Assembly: GCF_001685355.1 (NCBI RefSeq)
Contig: NZ_CP016438.1
Coordinates: 5,642,001-5,706,000 of the forward strand
Origin: Streptomyces lincolnensis
GTDB taxonomy: Bacteria > Actinomycetota > Actinomycetes > Streptomycetales > Streptomycetaceae
DNA: 64,000 nucleotides
Reading direction: 5' to 3'
Numbering within the stretch: position 1 is the stretch's first letter; each line of letters opens with the position of its first letter. Both the position numbers and the translations under genes were made by a program. Positions 42,342-51,775 of this stretch are shown in pieces. Below the pieces are notes generated by a model. That model ran no database searches. It was not told where the DNA came from and saw only the letters and a list, made by a program, of their open reading frames with translations.

Positions 42342-42449
42342 CACTCACCGTCGCGGGCCGACGGCCCTGTACCACGTGGGAACCAGGCCCAGCCCCGTCA
42401 ACCTCTCGCGGCCCTGCCCTGAGCGGCAGCGCTCACGTACGGTTGACGC

Positions 42450-43574
42450 ATGACGAGCATCGGTGGTGCCGAGATGGTCGACTGGAATCTCGCGGTCGCG
42501 ACCGCGACCCGGCTCGTGCGGCCGGGCCCCGACGTGAGCCGCGACGAGGCCAGGGCCGTCGTCGCGGAACTGCGTCGGCACGCCAAGGCCTCGGAGGAAC
42601 ACGTCCGCGGCTTCACCCGGATGGGCACGGAGGGCCTTCACGACACCCCGATCCTGGTCGTCGACCGCCCCGGCTGGGTCCGGGCGAACGTCGCCGGCTT
42701 CCGGGAGATCCTCAAGCCGCTGCTCGACAAGATGCAGGAGCGGCGCGGCAACACCCCCGGCGGCGCGGTCATGAGCGCCGTCGGCGGCAAGGTCACCGGC
42801 GTCGAGCTGGGGATGCTGCTGTCCTTCCTCGCCTCCCGGGTCCTCGGCCAGTACGAGACCTTCGCCCCCTCCACCCGCGAACTCCCCGCCGGCGAGAACG
42901 GCGGCGGCCGACTGCTCCTGGTCGCCCCGAACATCGTGCACGTGGAGCGCGAACTCGACGTACAGCCCCACGACTTCCGCCTGTGGGTGTGCCTGCACGA
43001 GGAGACGCACCGCACCCAGTTCACGGCCGTGCCCTGGCTGCGGGACCACCTGGAGGGCGAGATCCAGTCGTTCCTGGGGGAGACCGAGGTCGATCCCATG
43101 ACCGTCCTCGAACGCGTTCGCGAGGCCGCCCAGTCGCTGGCCGGCGGACGCCCCGAGGGCGAGGAGGACGACGGCGGCCGCTCCCTCGTGGAGATCGTCC
43201 AGACCCCCGCCCAGCGGGAGATCCTCGGCCGTCTCACCGCCGTGATGTCCCTCCTGGAGGGCCATGCCGACTTCGTGATGGACGGCGTGGGCCCCTCGGT
43301 CGTCCCGACCGTCCAGGAGATCCGCGAGAAGTTCCAGCAGCGCCGCGCCAAGGGCGCCTCGCGCCTGGACCTCGCCCTGCGCAAACTGCTGGGCCTGGAC
43401 GCCAAGCTCAGGCAGTACCGCGACGGCGAGAAGTTCGTGCGGGCCGTCGTCGACCAGGTCGGCATGGACGGCTTCAACCGCGTGTGGACGTCCCCGAACA
43501 CCCTCCCCACCAAGGCGGAGATCGCCAAACCGGCGGACTGGGTCGCGCGGGTGCATCGCAAGGCGGAGTCGTGA
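42450..43574 (+). CDS. zinc-dependent metalloprotease-like protein (DUF2342)
   Basis: Protein of 374 aa of the actinobacterial family once called F420-biosynthesis associated. The zinc site is HEETH (His183, Glu184, His187) in LWVCLHEETHRTQF. A further conserved block is GHADFVMDGVGPSVVPTVQEIREKFQQRR (split near 270-298), whose GHADF may supply the third ligand. No signal peptide or membrane segment is seen. Substrate unknown. It lies between dacB and tilS in the same direction. Confidence 0.87.
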   Translation: MTSIGGAEMVDWNLAVATATRLVRPGPDVSRDEARAVVAELRRHAKASEEHVRGFTRMGTEGLHDTPILVVDRPGWVRANVAGFREILKPLLDKMQERRGNTPGGAVMSAVGGKVTGVELGMLLSFLASRVLGQYETFAPSTRELPAGENGGGRLLLVAPNIVHVERELDVQPHDFRLWVCLHEETHRTQFTAVPWLRDHLEGEIQSFLGETEVDPMTVLERVREAAQSLAGGRPEGEEDDGGRSLVEIVQTPAQREILGRLTAVMSLLEGHADFVMDGVGPSVVPTVQEIREKFQQRRAKGASRLDLALRKLLGLDAKLRQYRDGEKFVRAVVDQVGMDGFNRVWTSPNTLPTKAEIAKPADWVARVHRKAES

Positions 43575-43619
43575 ATCGACGGTTCGCGTCGTGAACGCGG
43601 CGCGGAAGTCGTGAATCGA
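43568..43619. repeat. 20-bp-spaced GTCGTGAA repeats at a stop codon
   Basis: GTCGTGAATCGA at 43568, GTCGTGAACGCG at 43588 and GTCGTGAATCGA at 43608, exactly 20 bp apart. The first contains the TGA stop of the metalloprotease gene. The remaining gap to tilS shows no gene. Confidence 0.5.
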
Positions 43620-43786
43620 ATCCGGCCGACGGCAGGCGAATGCCCCTGCAATCACCCGTCCGAGGGAGCGTGAGCGATCGATAGGCGTGCAATGCTCGGG
43701 GAACGGCCCGTTTCTGTCACCATCTACACACTCTGAGTGACCGAGCATCGGGCTCACCCCCGACAACTTCATGAAGGGAACCGGAC

Positions 43787-44857
43787 ATGGGTCCCCATCC
43801 TGCGGTCGCGGCGATACGCCTGGCGGTCCGCCGCGTCCTCCACGACATCCTCAACGAAGCCGGTCGTACGGCCGTGTACAGCCGTACGACCGGAGCGCCC
43901 CCCGCCTCCGACGCCACCCCGCACGAGCGCCCGCCGTCGCCGCTCGTGCTCGTCGCCTGCTCCGGCGGCGCCGACTCCATGGCGCTCGCCTCCGCTCTCG
44001 CGTTCGAAGCACCCAAACTCGGCATCCGGGCCGGCGGCATCACCGTCGACCACGGACTCCAGCCCGGCTCCGACCTGCGGGCCGACGAGGTCGTCCTCAG
44101 GCTGCGCGAACTCGGCCTCGATCCGGTCGAGTCGACCGCCGTGACCGTCGGCCGCGAGGGCGGTCCCGAAGCGGCCGCCCGTGACGCCCGCTACGCCGCC
44201 CTCGACGCCGCCGCCGAACGCCACGACGCCGCCGCCGTCCTGCTCGGCCACACCCGCGACGACCAGGCCGAAACCGTCCTCCTCGGCCTCGCCCGCGGCT
44301 CGGGCGTCCGCTCGCTGTCCGGAATGGCGGCCGTGTCCGGCGGCCCGGGGGCCGCCCGCCGTTACCGCCGCCCCTTCCTCCAGCTCGACCGGCAGACCGC
44401 CCGCAAGGCCTGCATGGCCCAGTCTCTGCCCGTCTGGGACGACCCGCACAACGCCGACCCCGCCTACACCCGCTCCCGGCTGCGCCACGAAGGCCTGCCC
44501 GCCCTGGAGAAGGCGCTCGGCAAGGGCGTCGTGGAGGCGCTCGCCCGCACGGCCCAGCTCTCCCGCGACGACGCCGACGCCCTCGACGCCTGGGCCGGCC
44601 AGGCCGAGGCCTCCGTACGCGATGCGGCGGGCCTGCTGGAGTGCGCCAAGCTCTACGCCCTGCCGCCCGCCGTGCGCCGCCGCATCCTGCGCCGCGCCGC
44701 CATCGAGGCGGGCGCCCCCGCCGGCTCGTTGTTCGCCCGGCACATCGAGGAAGTCGACCGGCTGATCACCGGCTGGCGCGGCCAGGGCGCCATCAATCTC
44801 CCCGGCAAGGTCGTCGCCCAGCGGCAGGGTGGCAGACTGGTGATTCGGCAAGGCTGA
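43787..44857 (+). CDS. tilS: tRNA(Ile)-lysidine synthase
   Basis: Enzyme of 356 aa that converts C34 of the CAU-anticodon isoleucine tRNA to lysidine, using ATP and lysine. The PP-loop [13 protein letters not shown] is near residue 62. [19 protein letters not shown] near 160 and [15 protein letters not shown] near 225 are TilS signatures. The length suits the short actinobacterial form. It begins at ATG 43787 with AAGGGA upstream. It precedes hpt and ftsH, a conserved neighbourhood across actinobacteria. Confidence 0.94.
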   Translation: MGPHPAVAAIRLAVRRVLHDILNEAGRTAVYSRTTGAPPASDATPHERPPSPLVLVACSGGADSMALASALAFEAPKLGIRAGGITVDHGLQPGSDLRADEVVLRLRELGLDPVESTAVTVGREGGPEAAARDARYAALDAAAERHDAAAVLLGHTRDDQAETVLLGLARGSGVRSLSGMAAVSGGPGAARRYRRPFLQLDRQTARKACMAQSLPVWDDPHNADPAYTRSRLRHEGLPALEKALGKGVVEALARTAQLSRDDADALDAWAGQAEASVRDAAGLLECAKLYALPPAVRRRILRRAAIEAGAPAGSLFARHIEEVDRLITGWRGQGAINLPGKVVAQRQGGRLVIRQG

Positions 44858-44929
44858 ATCTCCTCCCCTCGTGTGAGGGATACCGGACTCCTTCGGAGGC
44901 CGGGGCAGCCGGTTGGACGACCGAAAGTG

Positions 44930-45490
44930 ATGCGGGTGGACGCGAAAGACATGGGCACCGACCTCAAAGAGGTGCTCATCACCAAGGAAGAGATCGACGC
45001 GAAGCTGGTCGAGCTGGCCGCGAAGATCGACGCGGAGTACGCGGGCAAGGATCTGCTGATCGTCGGCGTCCTCAAGGGCGCGGTGATGGTCATGGCCGAC
45101 CTCGCCCGGGCGCTGTCCACCCCCGTCACCATGGACTGGATGGCCGTGTCCTCCTACGGCGCGGGCACCCAGTCCTCCGGCGTGGTGCGGATCCTGAAGG
45201 ACCTCGACACCGACATCAAGGGCAAGCACGTCCTGATCGTCGAGGACATCATCGACTCCGGTCTGACGCTGTCCTGGCTGCTGTCGAACCTCGGTTCGCG
45301 CGAGCCGGAGTCGCTGAAGGTGTGCACCCTGCTGCGCAAGCCGGACGCCGCCAAGGTCGCCATCGACGTCGAGTGGGTCGGCTTCGACATTCCCAACGAG
45401 TTCGTCGTCGGCTACGGCCTCGACTACGCCGAGAAGTACCGCAACCTCCCGTTCGTCGGTACGCTCGCGCCCCACGTCTACGGTGGCTGA
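44930..45490 (+). CDS. hpt: hypoxanthine phosphoribosyltransferase
   Basis: Purine salvage enzyme of 186 aa that makes IMP or GMP from hypoxanthine or guanine and PRPP. The PRPP loop is [18 protein letters not shown], the flexible loop [14 protein letters not shown], and the base pocket includes [30 protein letters not shown] (split near 141-170). ATG 44930 is chosen; GTG 44927 or ATG 44951 are alternatives because no strong Shine-Dalgarno decides. It follows tilS by about 70 bp. Confidence 0.95.
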   Translation: MRVDAKDMGTDLKEVLITKEEIDAKLVELAAKIDAEYAGKDLLIVGVLKGAVMVMADLARALSTPVTMDWMAVSSYGAGTQSSGVVRILKDLDTDIKGKHVLIVEDIIDSGLTLSWLLSNLGSREPESLKVCTLLRKPDAAKVAIDVEWVGFDIPNEFVVGYGLDYAEKYRNLPFVGTLAPHVYGG

Positions 45491-45697
45491 ACAGGGCTGA
45501 GCCAGACGGCCCAAGCCCTGTAGGACGATCGGGAACCCCAGCGGGTCCCGCGCCGTTGGAGCATGAAGAGACGGGATTTGCCAGCCGTCCCGAGCGGCTC
45601 CGTGCGGCTTCGGGCCACAATGCTGGGGTACCGTCAGAAGAACTGTCTTATCAAACTCACTATGGCAGGAGGGACGGGGCGGCACCGCTCCGTATGG

Positions 45698-47737
45698 ATG
45701 GACGTGAAGCGATACTTCCGTGGGCCGGTCATGTGGATCGTGCTGGCCGTCCTTGCCGTGGTCGTGTTGATGCAGGTCGTCGGCTCGTCCGGTGGCTACA
45801 AGACGGTGGACACCGGCCAGGTGATCCAGGCGATCAATGACAACAAGGTCGAGTCTGCCAAGCTGACCACCGGCGACGAGCAGACCATCAAGGTCCAGCT
45901 CAAGGACGGCGAAAAGGTCGAGGGCAGCTCGAAGATCCAGGCGAGCTACATCGGCGACCAGGGCGCGACCCTTGCCGGCACCCTTCAGAACAAGTACCAG
46001 GACAAGCAGATCCCGGACGGGTACACCGTCTCGCCGACGAAGCAGAACGCCTTCGTCGGGATCCTGCTGTCTCTTCTTCCCTTCGTCCTCATCGTGGTCG
46101 TCTTCCTGTTCCTGATGAATCAGATGCAGGGTGGCGGCTCCCGGGTCATGAACTTCGGCAAGTCCAAGGCGAAGCTCATCACCAAGGACACCCCGAAGAC
46201 GACGTTCGCGGACGTCGCGGGATCCGACGAGGCCGTCGAGGAACTGCACGAGATCAAGGAGTTCCTCCAGGAACCGGCGAAGTTCCAGGCCGTCGGGGCG
46301 AAGATCCCCAAGGGCGTACTGCTGTACGGCCCTCCCGGCACCGGCAAGACCCTGCTCGCGCGAGCTGTCGCGGGCGAGGCCGGCGTGCCGTTCTACTCGA
46401 TCTCCGGTTCCGACTTCGTCGAGATGTTCGTCGGTGTCGGTGCCTCCCGAGTCCGTGACCTGTTCGAGCAGGCCAAGGCGAACGCCCCGGCGATCGTCTT
46501 CGTCGACGAGATCGACGCGGTCGGCCGCCATCGCGGCGCCGGCCTCGGCGGTGGTCACGACGAGCGCGAGCAGACCCTGAACCAGCTGCTCGTCGAGATG
46601 GACGGCTTCGACGTCAAGGGCGGTGTGATCCTCATCGCCGCCACGAACCGTCCGGACATCCTCGACCCGGCGCTGCTGCGCCCCGGCCGTTTCGACCGCC
46701 AGATCGCGGTCGACCGCCCGGACATGCAGGGCCGTCTGGAGATCCTCAAGGTCCACCAGAAGGGCAAGCCGGTCGCTCCGGACGTCGACCTGTCGGCCGT
46801 CGCCCGTCGCACCCCCGGCTTCACCGGCGCGGACCTGTCGAACGTGCTGAACGAAGCGGCGCTCCTCACGGCGCGCAGCAACCAGAAGCTGATCGACAAC
46901 CACATGCTGGACGAGGCGATCGACCGCGTCGTGGCGGGCCCGCAGAAGCGGACCCGGATCATGTCGGACAAGGAAAAGAAGATCACCGCGTACCACGAGG
47001 GCGGACACGCCCTGGTCGCGGCGGCTTCTCCGAACTCCGATCCGGTCCACAAGATCACGATCCTCTCCAGAGGCCGTGCTCTGGGCTACACGATGGTCCT
47101 GCCGGACGAGGACAAGTACTCGACCACGCGCAACGAGATGCTGGACCAGCTCGCCTACATGCTGGGCGGCCGGGCGGCCGAGGAACTGGTCTTCCATGAC
47201 CCGACCACGGGCGCCGCGAACGACATCGAGAAGGCCACCGCGACGGCCCGAGCGATGGTCACGCAGTACGGCATGACCGAGCGCCTGGGCGCCATCAAGT
47301 TCGGTGGTGACAACACCGAGCCGTTCCTCGGACGTGAGATGGCTCACCAGCGCGACTACTCGGAAGAGGTCGCCGCGCTGGTCGACGAAGAGGTCAAGAA
47401 GCTCATCGAGACGGCGCACAACGAGGCCTGGGAAATCCTGGTCGAGAACCGCGACGTCCTCGACAACCTGGTGCTTCAGCTGCTGGAGAAGGAGACGCTG
47501 AACAAGGAGCAGATCGCCGAGATCTTCGCTCCCATCGTCAAGCGTCCCCCGCGGCCGGCCTGGACCGGCTCCTCCCGCCGCACGCCGTCCACCCGTCCGC
47601 CGGTGCTCTCCCCCAGGGAGCTCGCACTGACGAACGGCGCCAACGGCGCGACGCCGGCGATCACCACCGCGAAGTCCACCGCGGCGGAGCCCGCCCCGGT
47701 GGCCGAACCGGCCCCCGAGGATCGCCCCGAGAGCTGA
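45698..47737 (+). CDS. ftsH: ATP-dependent zinc metalloprotease FtsH
   Basis: Membrane-anchored AAA+ protease of 679 aa that degrades misfolded and regulatory membrane proteins. Two membrane segments at about residues 8-28 and 112-132 enclose an extracytoplasmic domain. Walker A GPPGTGKT is near 210, Walker [10 protein letters not shown] near 268, SRH region near 315, and the zinc site HEGGH near 433. The C-terminal tail after residue 620 is Pro/Ala-rich and polar. ATG 45698 (MDVKRYFRG) is the usual streptomycete start; an in-frame extension to 45563 is not protein-like. Confidence 0.96.
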   Translation: MDVKRYFRGPVMWIVLAVLAVVVLMQVVGSSGGYKTVDTGQVIQAINDNKVESAKLTTGDEQTIKVQLKDGEKVEGSSKIQASYIGDQGATLAGTLQNKYQDKQIPDGYTVSPTKQNAFVGILLSLLPFVLIVVVFLFLMNQMQGGGSRVMNFGKSKAKLITKDTPKTTFADVAGSDEAVEELHEIKEFLQEPAKFQAVGAKIPKGVLLYGPPGTGKTLLARAVAGEAGVPFYSISGSDFVEMFVGVGASRVRDLFEQAKANAPAIVFVDEIDAVGRHRGAGLGGGHDEREQTLNQLLVEMDGFDVKGGVILIAATNRPDILDPALLRPGRFDRQIAVDRPDMQGRLEILKVHQKGKPVAPDVDLSAVARRTPGFTGADLSNVLNEAALLTARSNQKLIDNHMLDEAIDRVVAGPQKRTRIMSDKEKKITAYHEGGHALVAAASPNSDPVHKITILSRGRALGYTMVLPDEDKYSTTRNEMLDQLAYMLGGRAAEELVFHDPTTGAANDIEKATATARAMVTQYGMTERLGAIKFGGDNTEPFLGREMAHQRDYSEEVAALVDEEVKKLIETAHNEAWEILVENRDVLDNLVLQLLEKETLNKEQIAEIFAPIVKRPPRPAWTGSSRRTPSTRPPVLSPRELALTNGANGATPAITTAKSTAAEPAPVAEPAPEDRPES

Positions 47738-47781
47738 CCCTCGGACCCCGGTGACCCCATCAGGCCCGGAATGGATGCCGT

Positions 47782-47807
47782 GCCCCCCAGGATCTAGCCT
47801 GGGGGGC
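47782..47807 (+). terminator. rho-independent terminator after ftsH
   Basis: Perfect 10-bp arms GCCCCCCAGG and CCTGGGGGGC around ATCTAG, followed by GCGGTGTTTTT. It is the only hairpin in the window with a clear T-run. Confidence 0.88.
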
Positions 47808-47856
47808 GCGGTGTTTTTCAGCCGCGCATGCAGGACATCGAGGAACGAGGCACCAG

Positions 47857-48462
47857 ATGACCGACCCCGTGACGCTGGATGGCGAGGGCTCCATCGGGGA
47901 GTTCGACGAGAAGCGAGCCGAGAACGCCGTACGCGAACTGCTGATCGCGGTCGGAGAGGACCCCGACCGAGAGGGTCTGCGGGAGACGCCGGCACGGGTG
48001 GCGCGGGCGTACCGGGAGATATTCGCGGGGCTGTGGCAGCAGCCCGAGGACGTGCTGACCACGACGTTCGACCTGGGGCACGACGAGATGGTGCTCGTGA
48101 AGGACATCGAGGTGTACAGCACCTGTGAGCATCATCTGGTGCCGTTCAGGGGGGTGGCTCATGTCGGCTACATCCCCGCCGTCAGCGGAAAGATCACCGG
48201 GCTGTCCAAGCTGGCGCGTCTGGTGGACGTCTTCGCGCGGCGCCCCCAGGTGCAGGAACGACTCACCACGCAGATCGCGGACTCCCTGATGCAGATCCTG
48301 GAGCCGCGCGGCGTGATCGTCGTCGTGGAGTGCGAGCACATGTGCATGTCGATGCGCGGCATCCGCAAGCCCGGAGCCAAGACGATCACCTCGGCCGTGC
48401 GCGGGCAGCTGCGGGACGCGGCGACGCGCAACGAGGCGATGAGCCTCATCATGGCCCGCTGA
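47857..48462 (+). CDS. folE: GTP cyclohydrolase I
   Basis: First enzyme of folate synthesis, 201 aa, converting GTP to dihydroneopterin triphosphate. Zinc and catalytic residues are in [10 protein letters not shown] (Cys and His) and [12 protein letters not shown]; the substrate block is [22 protein letters not shown] (around 120-141). Length is normal. It has its own start 50 bp after the ftsH terminator. It converges on the DUF3180 gene, across which lie folK, folB and folP, so the folate genes form one locus on two strands. Confidence 0.96.
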   Translation: MTDPVTLDGEGSIGEFDEKRAENAVRELLIAVGEDPDREGLRETPARVARAYREIFAGLWQQPEDVLTTTFDLGHDEMVLVKDIEVYSTCEHHLVPFRGVAHVGYIPAVSGKITGLSKLARLVDVFARRPQVQERLTTQIADSLMQILEPRGVIVVVECEHMCMSMRGIRKPGAKTITSAVRGQLRDAATRNEAMSLIMAR

Positions 48463-48474
48463 ACGCTTGGTGCG

Positions 48475-48960
48475 TCACGCCGTGGACGTGGCTCCCGTGT
48501 TGCGGTCGTCGTCCTCCGGGAGGCGGCAGACCCGCTCCAGGAAGATGGCCGCCACTATGACGGCGATGCCTGCCAGGACGGAGAAGCCGGCGTAGATGGC
48601 CTGGTCGCGGCGGGCGGGGATGTCGAGGGACTCCAGCAGGAAGACACCGGTGCCGCCGTACATACCGGAGACGAGGGCGGCCACCAGGGCGCTGGCCTGG
48701 CCGAAGACGACGGCGCGGGCCGCCATCAGGGGGTCGACGCCCTTGGCGCCGGGGTTGCGGTCGCGCTGGGCCTTGAGGCGGGCGCGGATCGACAGGGCCG
48801 TCGACAGCAGCACCGCGGCGATCAGGGCGAGGACGACGGGGGCGGCCAGGGGGACGCTGGGCAGGGTCCCGACCGAGTTCCACAGGCGGGCTCCCGCCCA
48901 GGACAGGATGCCGGCGACGGCGAAGACGCCCGCCAGCACCCTGATGCGCAGCTCTCTCAC
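48475..48960 (-). CDS. DUF3180 membrane protein
   Basis: Protein of 161 aa with four predicted membrane segments (about 8-25, 38-58, 80-102, 117-140) and a polar tail. DUF3180 is found only in actinobacteria, commonly beside folK. It has no known function. GTG start at 48960, 70 bp after folK in the same direction, so probably the last gene of the folate operon. Confidence 0.85.
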   Translation of the reverse strand: MRELRIRVLAGVFAVAGILSWAGARLWNSVGTLPSVPLAAPVVLALIAAVLLSTALSIRARLKAQRDRNPGAKGVDPLMAARAVVFGQASALVAALVSGMYGGTGVFLLESLDIPARRDQAIYAGFSVLAGIAVIVAAIFLERVCRLPEDDDRNTGATSTA

Positions 48961-49030
48961 GGTGTCCCTTCAGCTCCCCCGGGTCCCCCGGACTGTGGTC
49001 GTGACGACCTTGCCGTCTTGACCTTAACGA

Positions 49031-49639
49031 CTATTCGGGCAGCCGGAGTTCCAGGTCCTTGCGTGGTTCCACGCCGTCGCGGGCGACGGTGTCGAGGAGG
49101 TCGGCGACCGCGCCCCGTCCGGGCAGCTGCGCGGCCGGCTCCAGGTCGTGCCAGGGGACGAGGACGAAGGCGCGTTCGTGGGCCCGCGGGTGGGGGAGGG
49201 TGAGGTGCGGGTCGTCGTCCAGGACGTCGGCGTACGCGACGATGTCGACGTCGAGCGTGCGGGCGCCCCAGCGTTCGTCCCGGACGCGGTGGAAGGCCTC
49301 CTCGATGGCGTGCGCCCGCTCCAGGAGGGAGGAGGGGGGCAGGGTGGTCTTCAGGACCACGACCGCGTTGAAGTACGAGGGCTGGCTGCCGGGCTCGACG
49401 CCCCACGGCTCCGTCTCGTAGACGGGCGAGACCGCCTTGATGCGGACGCCCGGGGTGTCCTCGAGTGCGTCGATGGCGCCCTGGAGGGTCTCCAGGCGGT
49501 TGCCGAGGTTGGCGCCGAGGGAGATCACGGCCCGTTTCGGGTTGTGCAGGGTGGTGTCGGCGGCGTCGACCTTCTCGACGACGGAGGCGGGTACCGGCTG
49601 TACGGTCGGGTCGGTGGGACCCTTGGCAAAGGCAGTCAT
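49031..49639 (-). CDS. folK: 6-hydroxymethyl-dihydropterin pyrophosphokinase
   Basis: Folate enzyme of 202 aa that transfers pyrophosphate from ATP to hydroxymethyl-dihydropterin. Signatures are SLGANLGNR (near 43), SPVYETEPWG, and the metal-binding RWGARTLDVDIVAY (near 125). A 40-residue N-terminal extension precedes the core and is typical of streptomycetes. The ATG overlaps the folB stop by 4 bp (ATGA). Confidence 0.95.
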   Translation of the reverse strand: MTAFAKGPTDPTVQPVPASVVEKVDAADTTLHNPKRAVISLGANLGNRLETLQGAIDALEDTPGVRIKAVSPVYETEPWGVEPGSQPSYFNAVVVLKTTLPPSSLLERAHAIEEAFHRVRDERWGARTLDVDIVAYADVLDDDPHLTLPHPRAHERAFVLVPWHDLEPAAQLPGRGAVADLLDTVARDGVEPRKDLELRLPE

Positions 49640-49995
49640 ACTCGGCTCCGGGTGATGGTGACGGTCACGTCGTCGAAGGGGACGGTGATCGGCGCGTCCG
49701 GTTTGTGGACGCAGACCTCGACCTCCTGGACCCCTTCGTGCTTCAGACAGGCCTGGGCGATGCGTTCGGCAAGAGTTTCGATGAGGTTGACGGGCTCGCC
49801 CTCGACGACGGCCACGACCTCCTCCGCCACGATGCCGTAGTGCACGGTCTTCGCCAGGTCGTCGTCGGCGGCGGCCGGTCGGGTGTCCAGGCCCAGGACG
49901 AGGTCCACGAGGAAGGTCTGGCCCTCCTCGCGTTCCTTGGGGAACACACCGTGGTGCCCGCGGGCCTTCAGGCCGCGCAGCGCGACACGATCCAC
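49636..49995 (-). CDS. folB: dihydroneopterin aldolase
   Basis: Folate enzyme of 119 aa that splits dihydroneopterin to hydroxymethyl-dihydropterin and glycolaldehyde. Motifs: GHHGVFPKEREEGQTFLVDL and the active-site block VNLIETLAERIAQACL. The GTG at 49995 has GGAG 8 nt upstream and is preferred over a GTG at 50004 that would sit on the Shine-Dalgarno. It feeds folK, which overlaps it. Confidence 0.95.
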   Translation of the reverse strand: MDRVALRGLKARGHHGVFPKEREEGQTFLVDLVLGLDTRPAAADDDLAKTVHYGIVAEEVVAVVEGEPVNLIETLAERIAQACLKHEGVQEVEVCVHKPDAPITVPFDDVTVTITRSRV

Positions 49996-50265
49996 GCGAA
50001 TCACTCCTGCAATCGTCGGTCACAGCCGGTCCGTACCGTGTGCGGGCGGCACACCGGCCTCACACGAATCTACCTGCGGGCACTGACAGGGCCCGGCCGC
50101 GAGGGCGGGGTCCCGGCCGGGGCCAGGAGGTTTCACCTTGCGTTTCCCCTGGGGAACCCGGCGGCTCACGGGTTGGTAGCCGCCCATACCCAGGGGTTCG
50201 TGATTCCAACCACTTCTTGGTCCCCACGGGCGGCGCCACCTGCTCACTGTGGACCGCCTACCCAC

Positions 50266-50769
50266 TCAGGCGGGGGACTCGTCGCTCTCGTCCTCGTCGG
50301 TTTCGGCCAGAACGGGCGAGGCGTGGTGCGACCAGAGTTTCCAGCCGTCGGGTGTGCGGCGGAACACGTTCGTGGCGACCACCAGCTGGCCGACGAGCGG
50401 ACCGAGCTCCTCGCCGCCCTCGGGGGCCGGGCCGCCGCTGAGGATGTTCTCGGTGCAGGTGACCAGCGCGGTGTCGCCGGTGACGGACACATGGACGTCG
50501 GTGAGGAAGAACTGGATGTAGTCCGTGTTCGCCATGATGAGCGCGTACGACCTGAGGACCTCGCCGCGCCCGGTGAGCACCGGCCAGCCGGGGTGCACGC
50601 AGGAGATCACGCCGACGTCGGCCGGGTCGTGGTACTGCTCGTCGACGCCCAGGTCGGCGGGGGTGAGCCAGAGCGCGGACACCTCTTCGAAGTCGCCGCG
50701 CTCCAGGGCCTCGTAGAAGGCGGTGTTGGCGGCTTCGACCTGTTCGACGTCGGTGTGGGGGGCGCTCAC
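50266..50769 (-). CDS. NTF2/SnoaL-like protein in the folate operon
   Basis: Protein of 167 aa with an NTF2-like cone fold (VEAANTAFYEALERGDFEEVSALW; SGGPAPEGGEELGPLVGQ; VFRRTPDGWKLWSHHASPV). Catalytic residues cannot be assigned, and the family includes both enzymes and binding proteins. Its GTG start overlaps the folP stop by 4 bp, so it is co-translated with folP. A 270-bp gap then precedes folB. Its conserved place in the fol locus hints at a role in pterin chemistry, but that is inference. Confidence 0.8.
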   Translation of the reverse strand: MSAPHTDVEQVEAANTAFYEALERGDFEEVSALWLTPADLGVDEQYHDPADVGVISCVHPGWPVLTGRGEVLRSYALIMANTDYIQFFLTDVHVSVTGDTALVTCTENILSGGPAPEGGEELGPLVGQLVVATNVFRRTPDGWKLWSHHASPVLAETDEDESDESPA

Positions 50770-51671
50770 CGGGCTCCCTCGGGGGAATCCGGTCCCGGCG
50801 CGTGCCCCGCGGCGCGCGCTTCCTCCACGGCGCGTGCGACCCGTACCGCGTCCGCCGTCGCGCGTACCTCGTGGACGCGTACCGCCCAGGCGCCGGCGTG
50901 GGCGGCGAGGGCGGAGACGGCGGCGGTGGCCGCGTCGCGCTCGCGGGCGGGTGGCGGGGCGCTGCCCGGGCCGGCCAGGACGCGGCCGAGGAAGCGCTTG
51001 CGGGAGGCGGCGACGAGCAGGGGGTGGCCGAGGCCGAGCAGGCGGTCGAGGTGGGCGAGGAGGACGAGGTCGTGCTCGGCGTCCTTGGAGAAGCCGAGGC
51101 CGGGGTCGACGACGACGCGGTCGGGGGAGATGCCGCCGTCCAGGACGGCCGCCACGCGCGCGTGCAGTTCGTCGGCGACCTCGGCGACGACGTCGTCGTA
51201 GACGCCCTTGACCTTGCCGCCCTCCAGGAAGCCGCGCCAGTGCATGACGACGAAGGGGGCGCCGGACTCCGCGACGACCGGGATCATCGCGGGGTCGGCG
51301 AGGCCGCCGCTGACGTCGTTGACGAGGGCGGCGCCGGCGGCGAGGGCCTGGGCGGCGACGGAGGCGCGCATGGTGTCGACGGAGACGGTGACGCCCTCGG
51401 AGGCGAGGCCGCGGACGACGGGGACGACGCGCCTGAGTTCCTCGTCCTCGTCGACCCGGGTGGCGCCGGGGCGGGTGGACTCACCGCCGACGTCGACCAG
51501 GTCGGCGCCCTCGGTGACGAGGTCGAGGCCGTGCTTGACGGCGGCGGTGGTGTCGAAGAAGCGGCCGCCGTCGGAGAAGGAATCGGGGGTCACGTTCACG
51601 ACTCCCATGACCGCGCAGCGGTCCCATTGGGGAAGGCCCGCGACGCGACCGCGTCCGCTCTGCTTGCTCAT
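50766..51671 (-). CDS. folP: dihydropteroate synthase
   Basis: Folate enzyme of 301 aa, target of sulphonamides, joining hydroxymethyl-dihydropterin pyrophosphate to p-aminobenzoate. Signatures are MGVVNVTPDSFSDGGRF, DVGGESTRPGA and DPGLGFSKDAEHD, and the loop with the late Lys/Arg pair ASRKRFLG is present. It is the first gene of the leftward unit. Its length is that of a TIM-barrel DHPS. Confidence 0.95.
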   Translation of the reverse strand: MSKQSGRGRVAGLPQWDRCAVMGVVNVTPDSFSDGGRFFDTTAAVKHGLDLVTEGADLVDVGGESTRPGATRVDEDEELRRVVPVVRGLASEGVTVSVDTMRASVAAQALAAGAALVNDVSGGLADPAMIPVVAESGAPFVVMHWRGFLEGGKVKGVYDDVVAEVADELHARVAAVLDGGISPDRVVVDPGLGFSKDAEHDLVLLAHLDRLLGLGHPLLVAASRKRFLGRVLAGPGSAPPPARERDAATAAVSALAAHAGAWAVRVHEVRATADAVRVARAVEEARAAGHAPGPDSPEGAR

Positions 51672-51775
51672 ACGTTCAGCCTAGGCCCCGCGCGGGGCCG
51701 CGAGAGCTGCGGCCCGAGCGGAAGCCCCGGGGGGTGGGACGTCCGCTCGGGCCTGTTCCGGTGCCGCCTCGGCGC

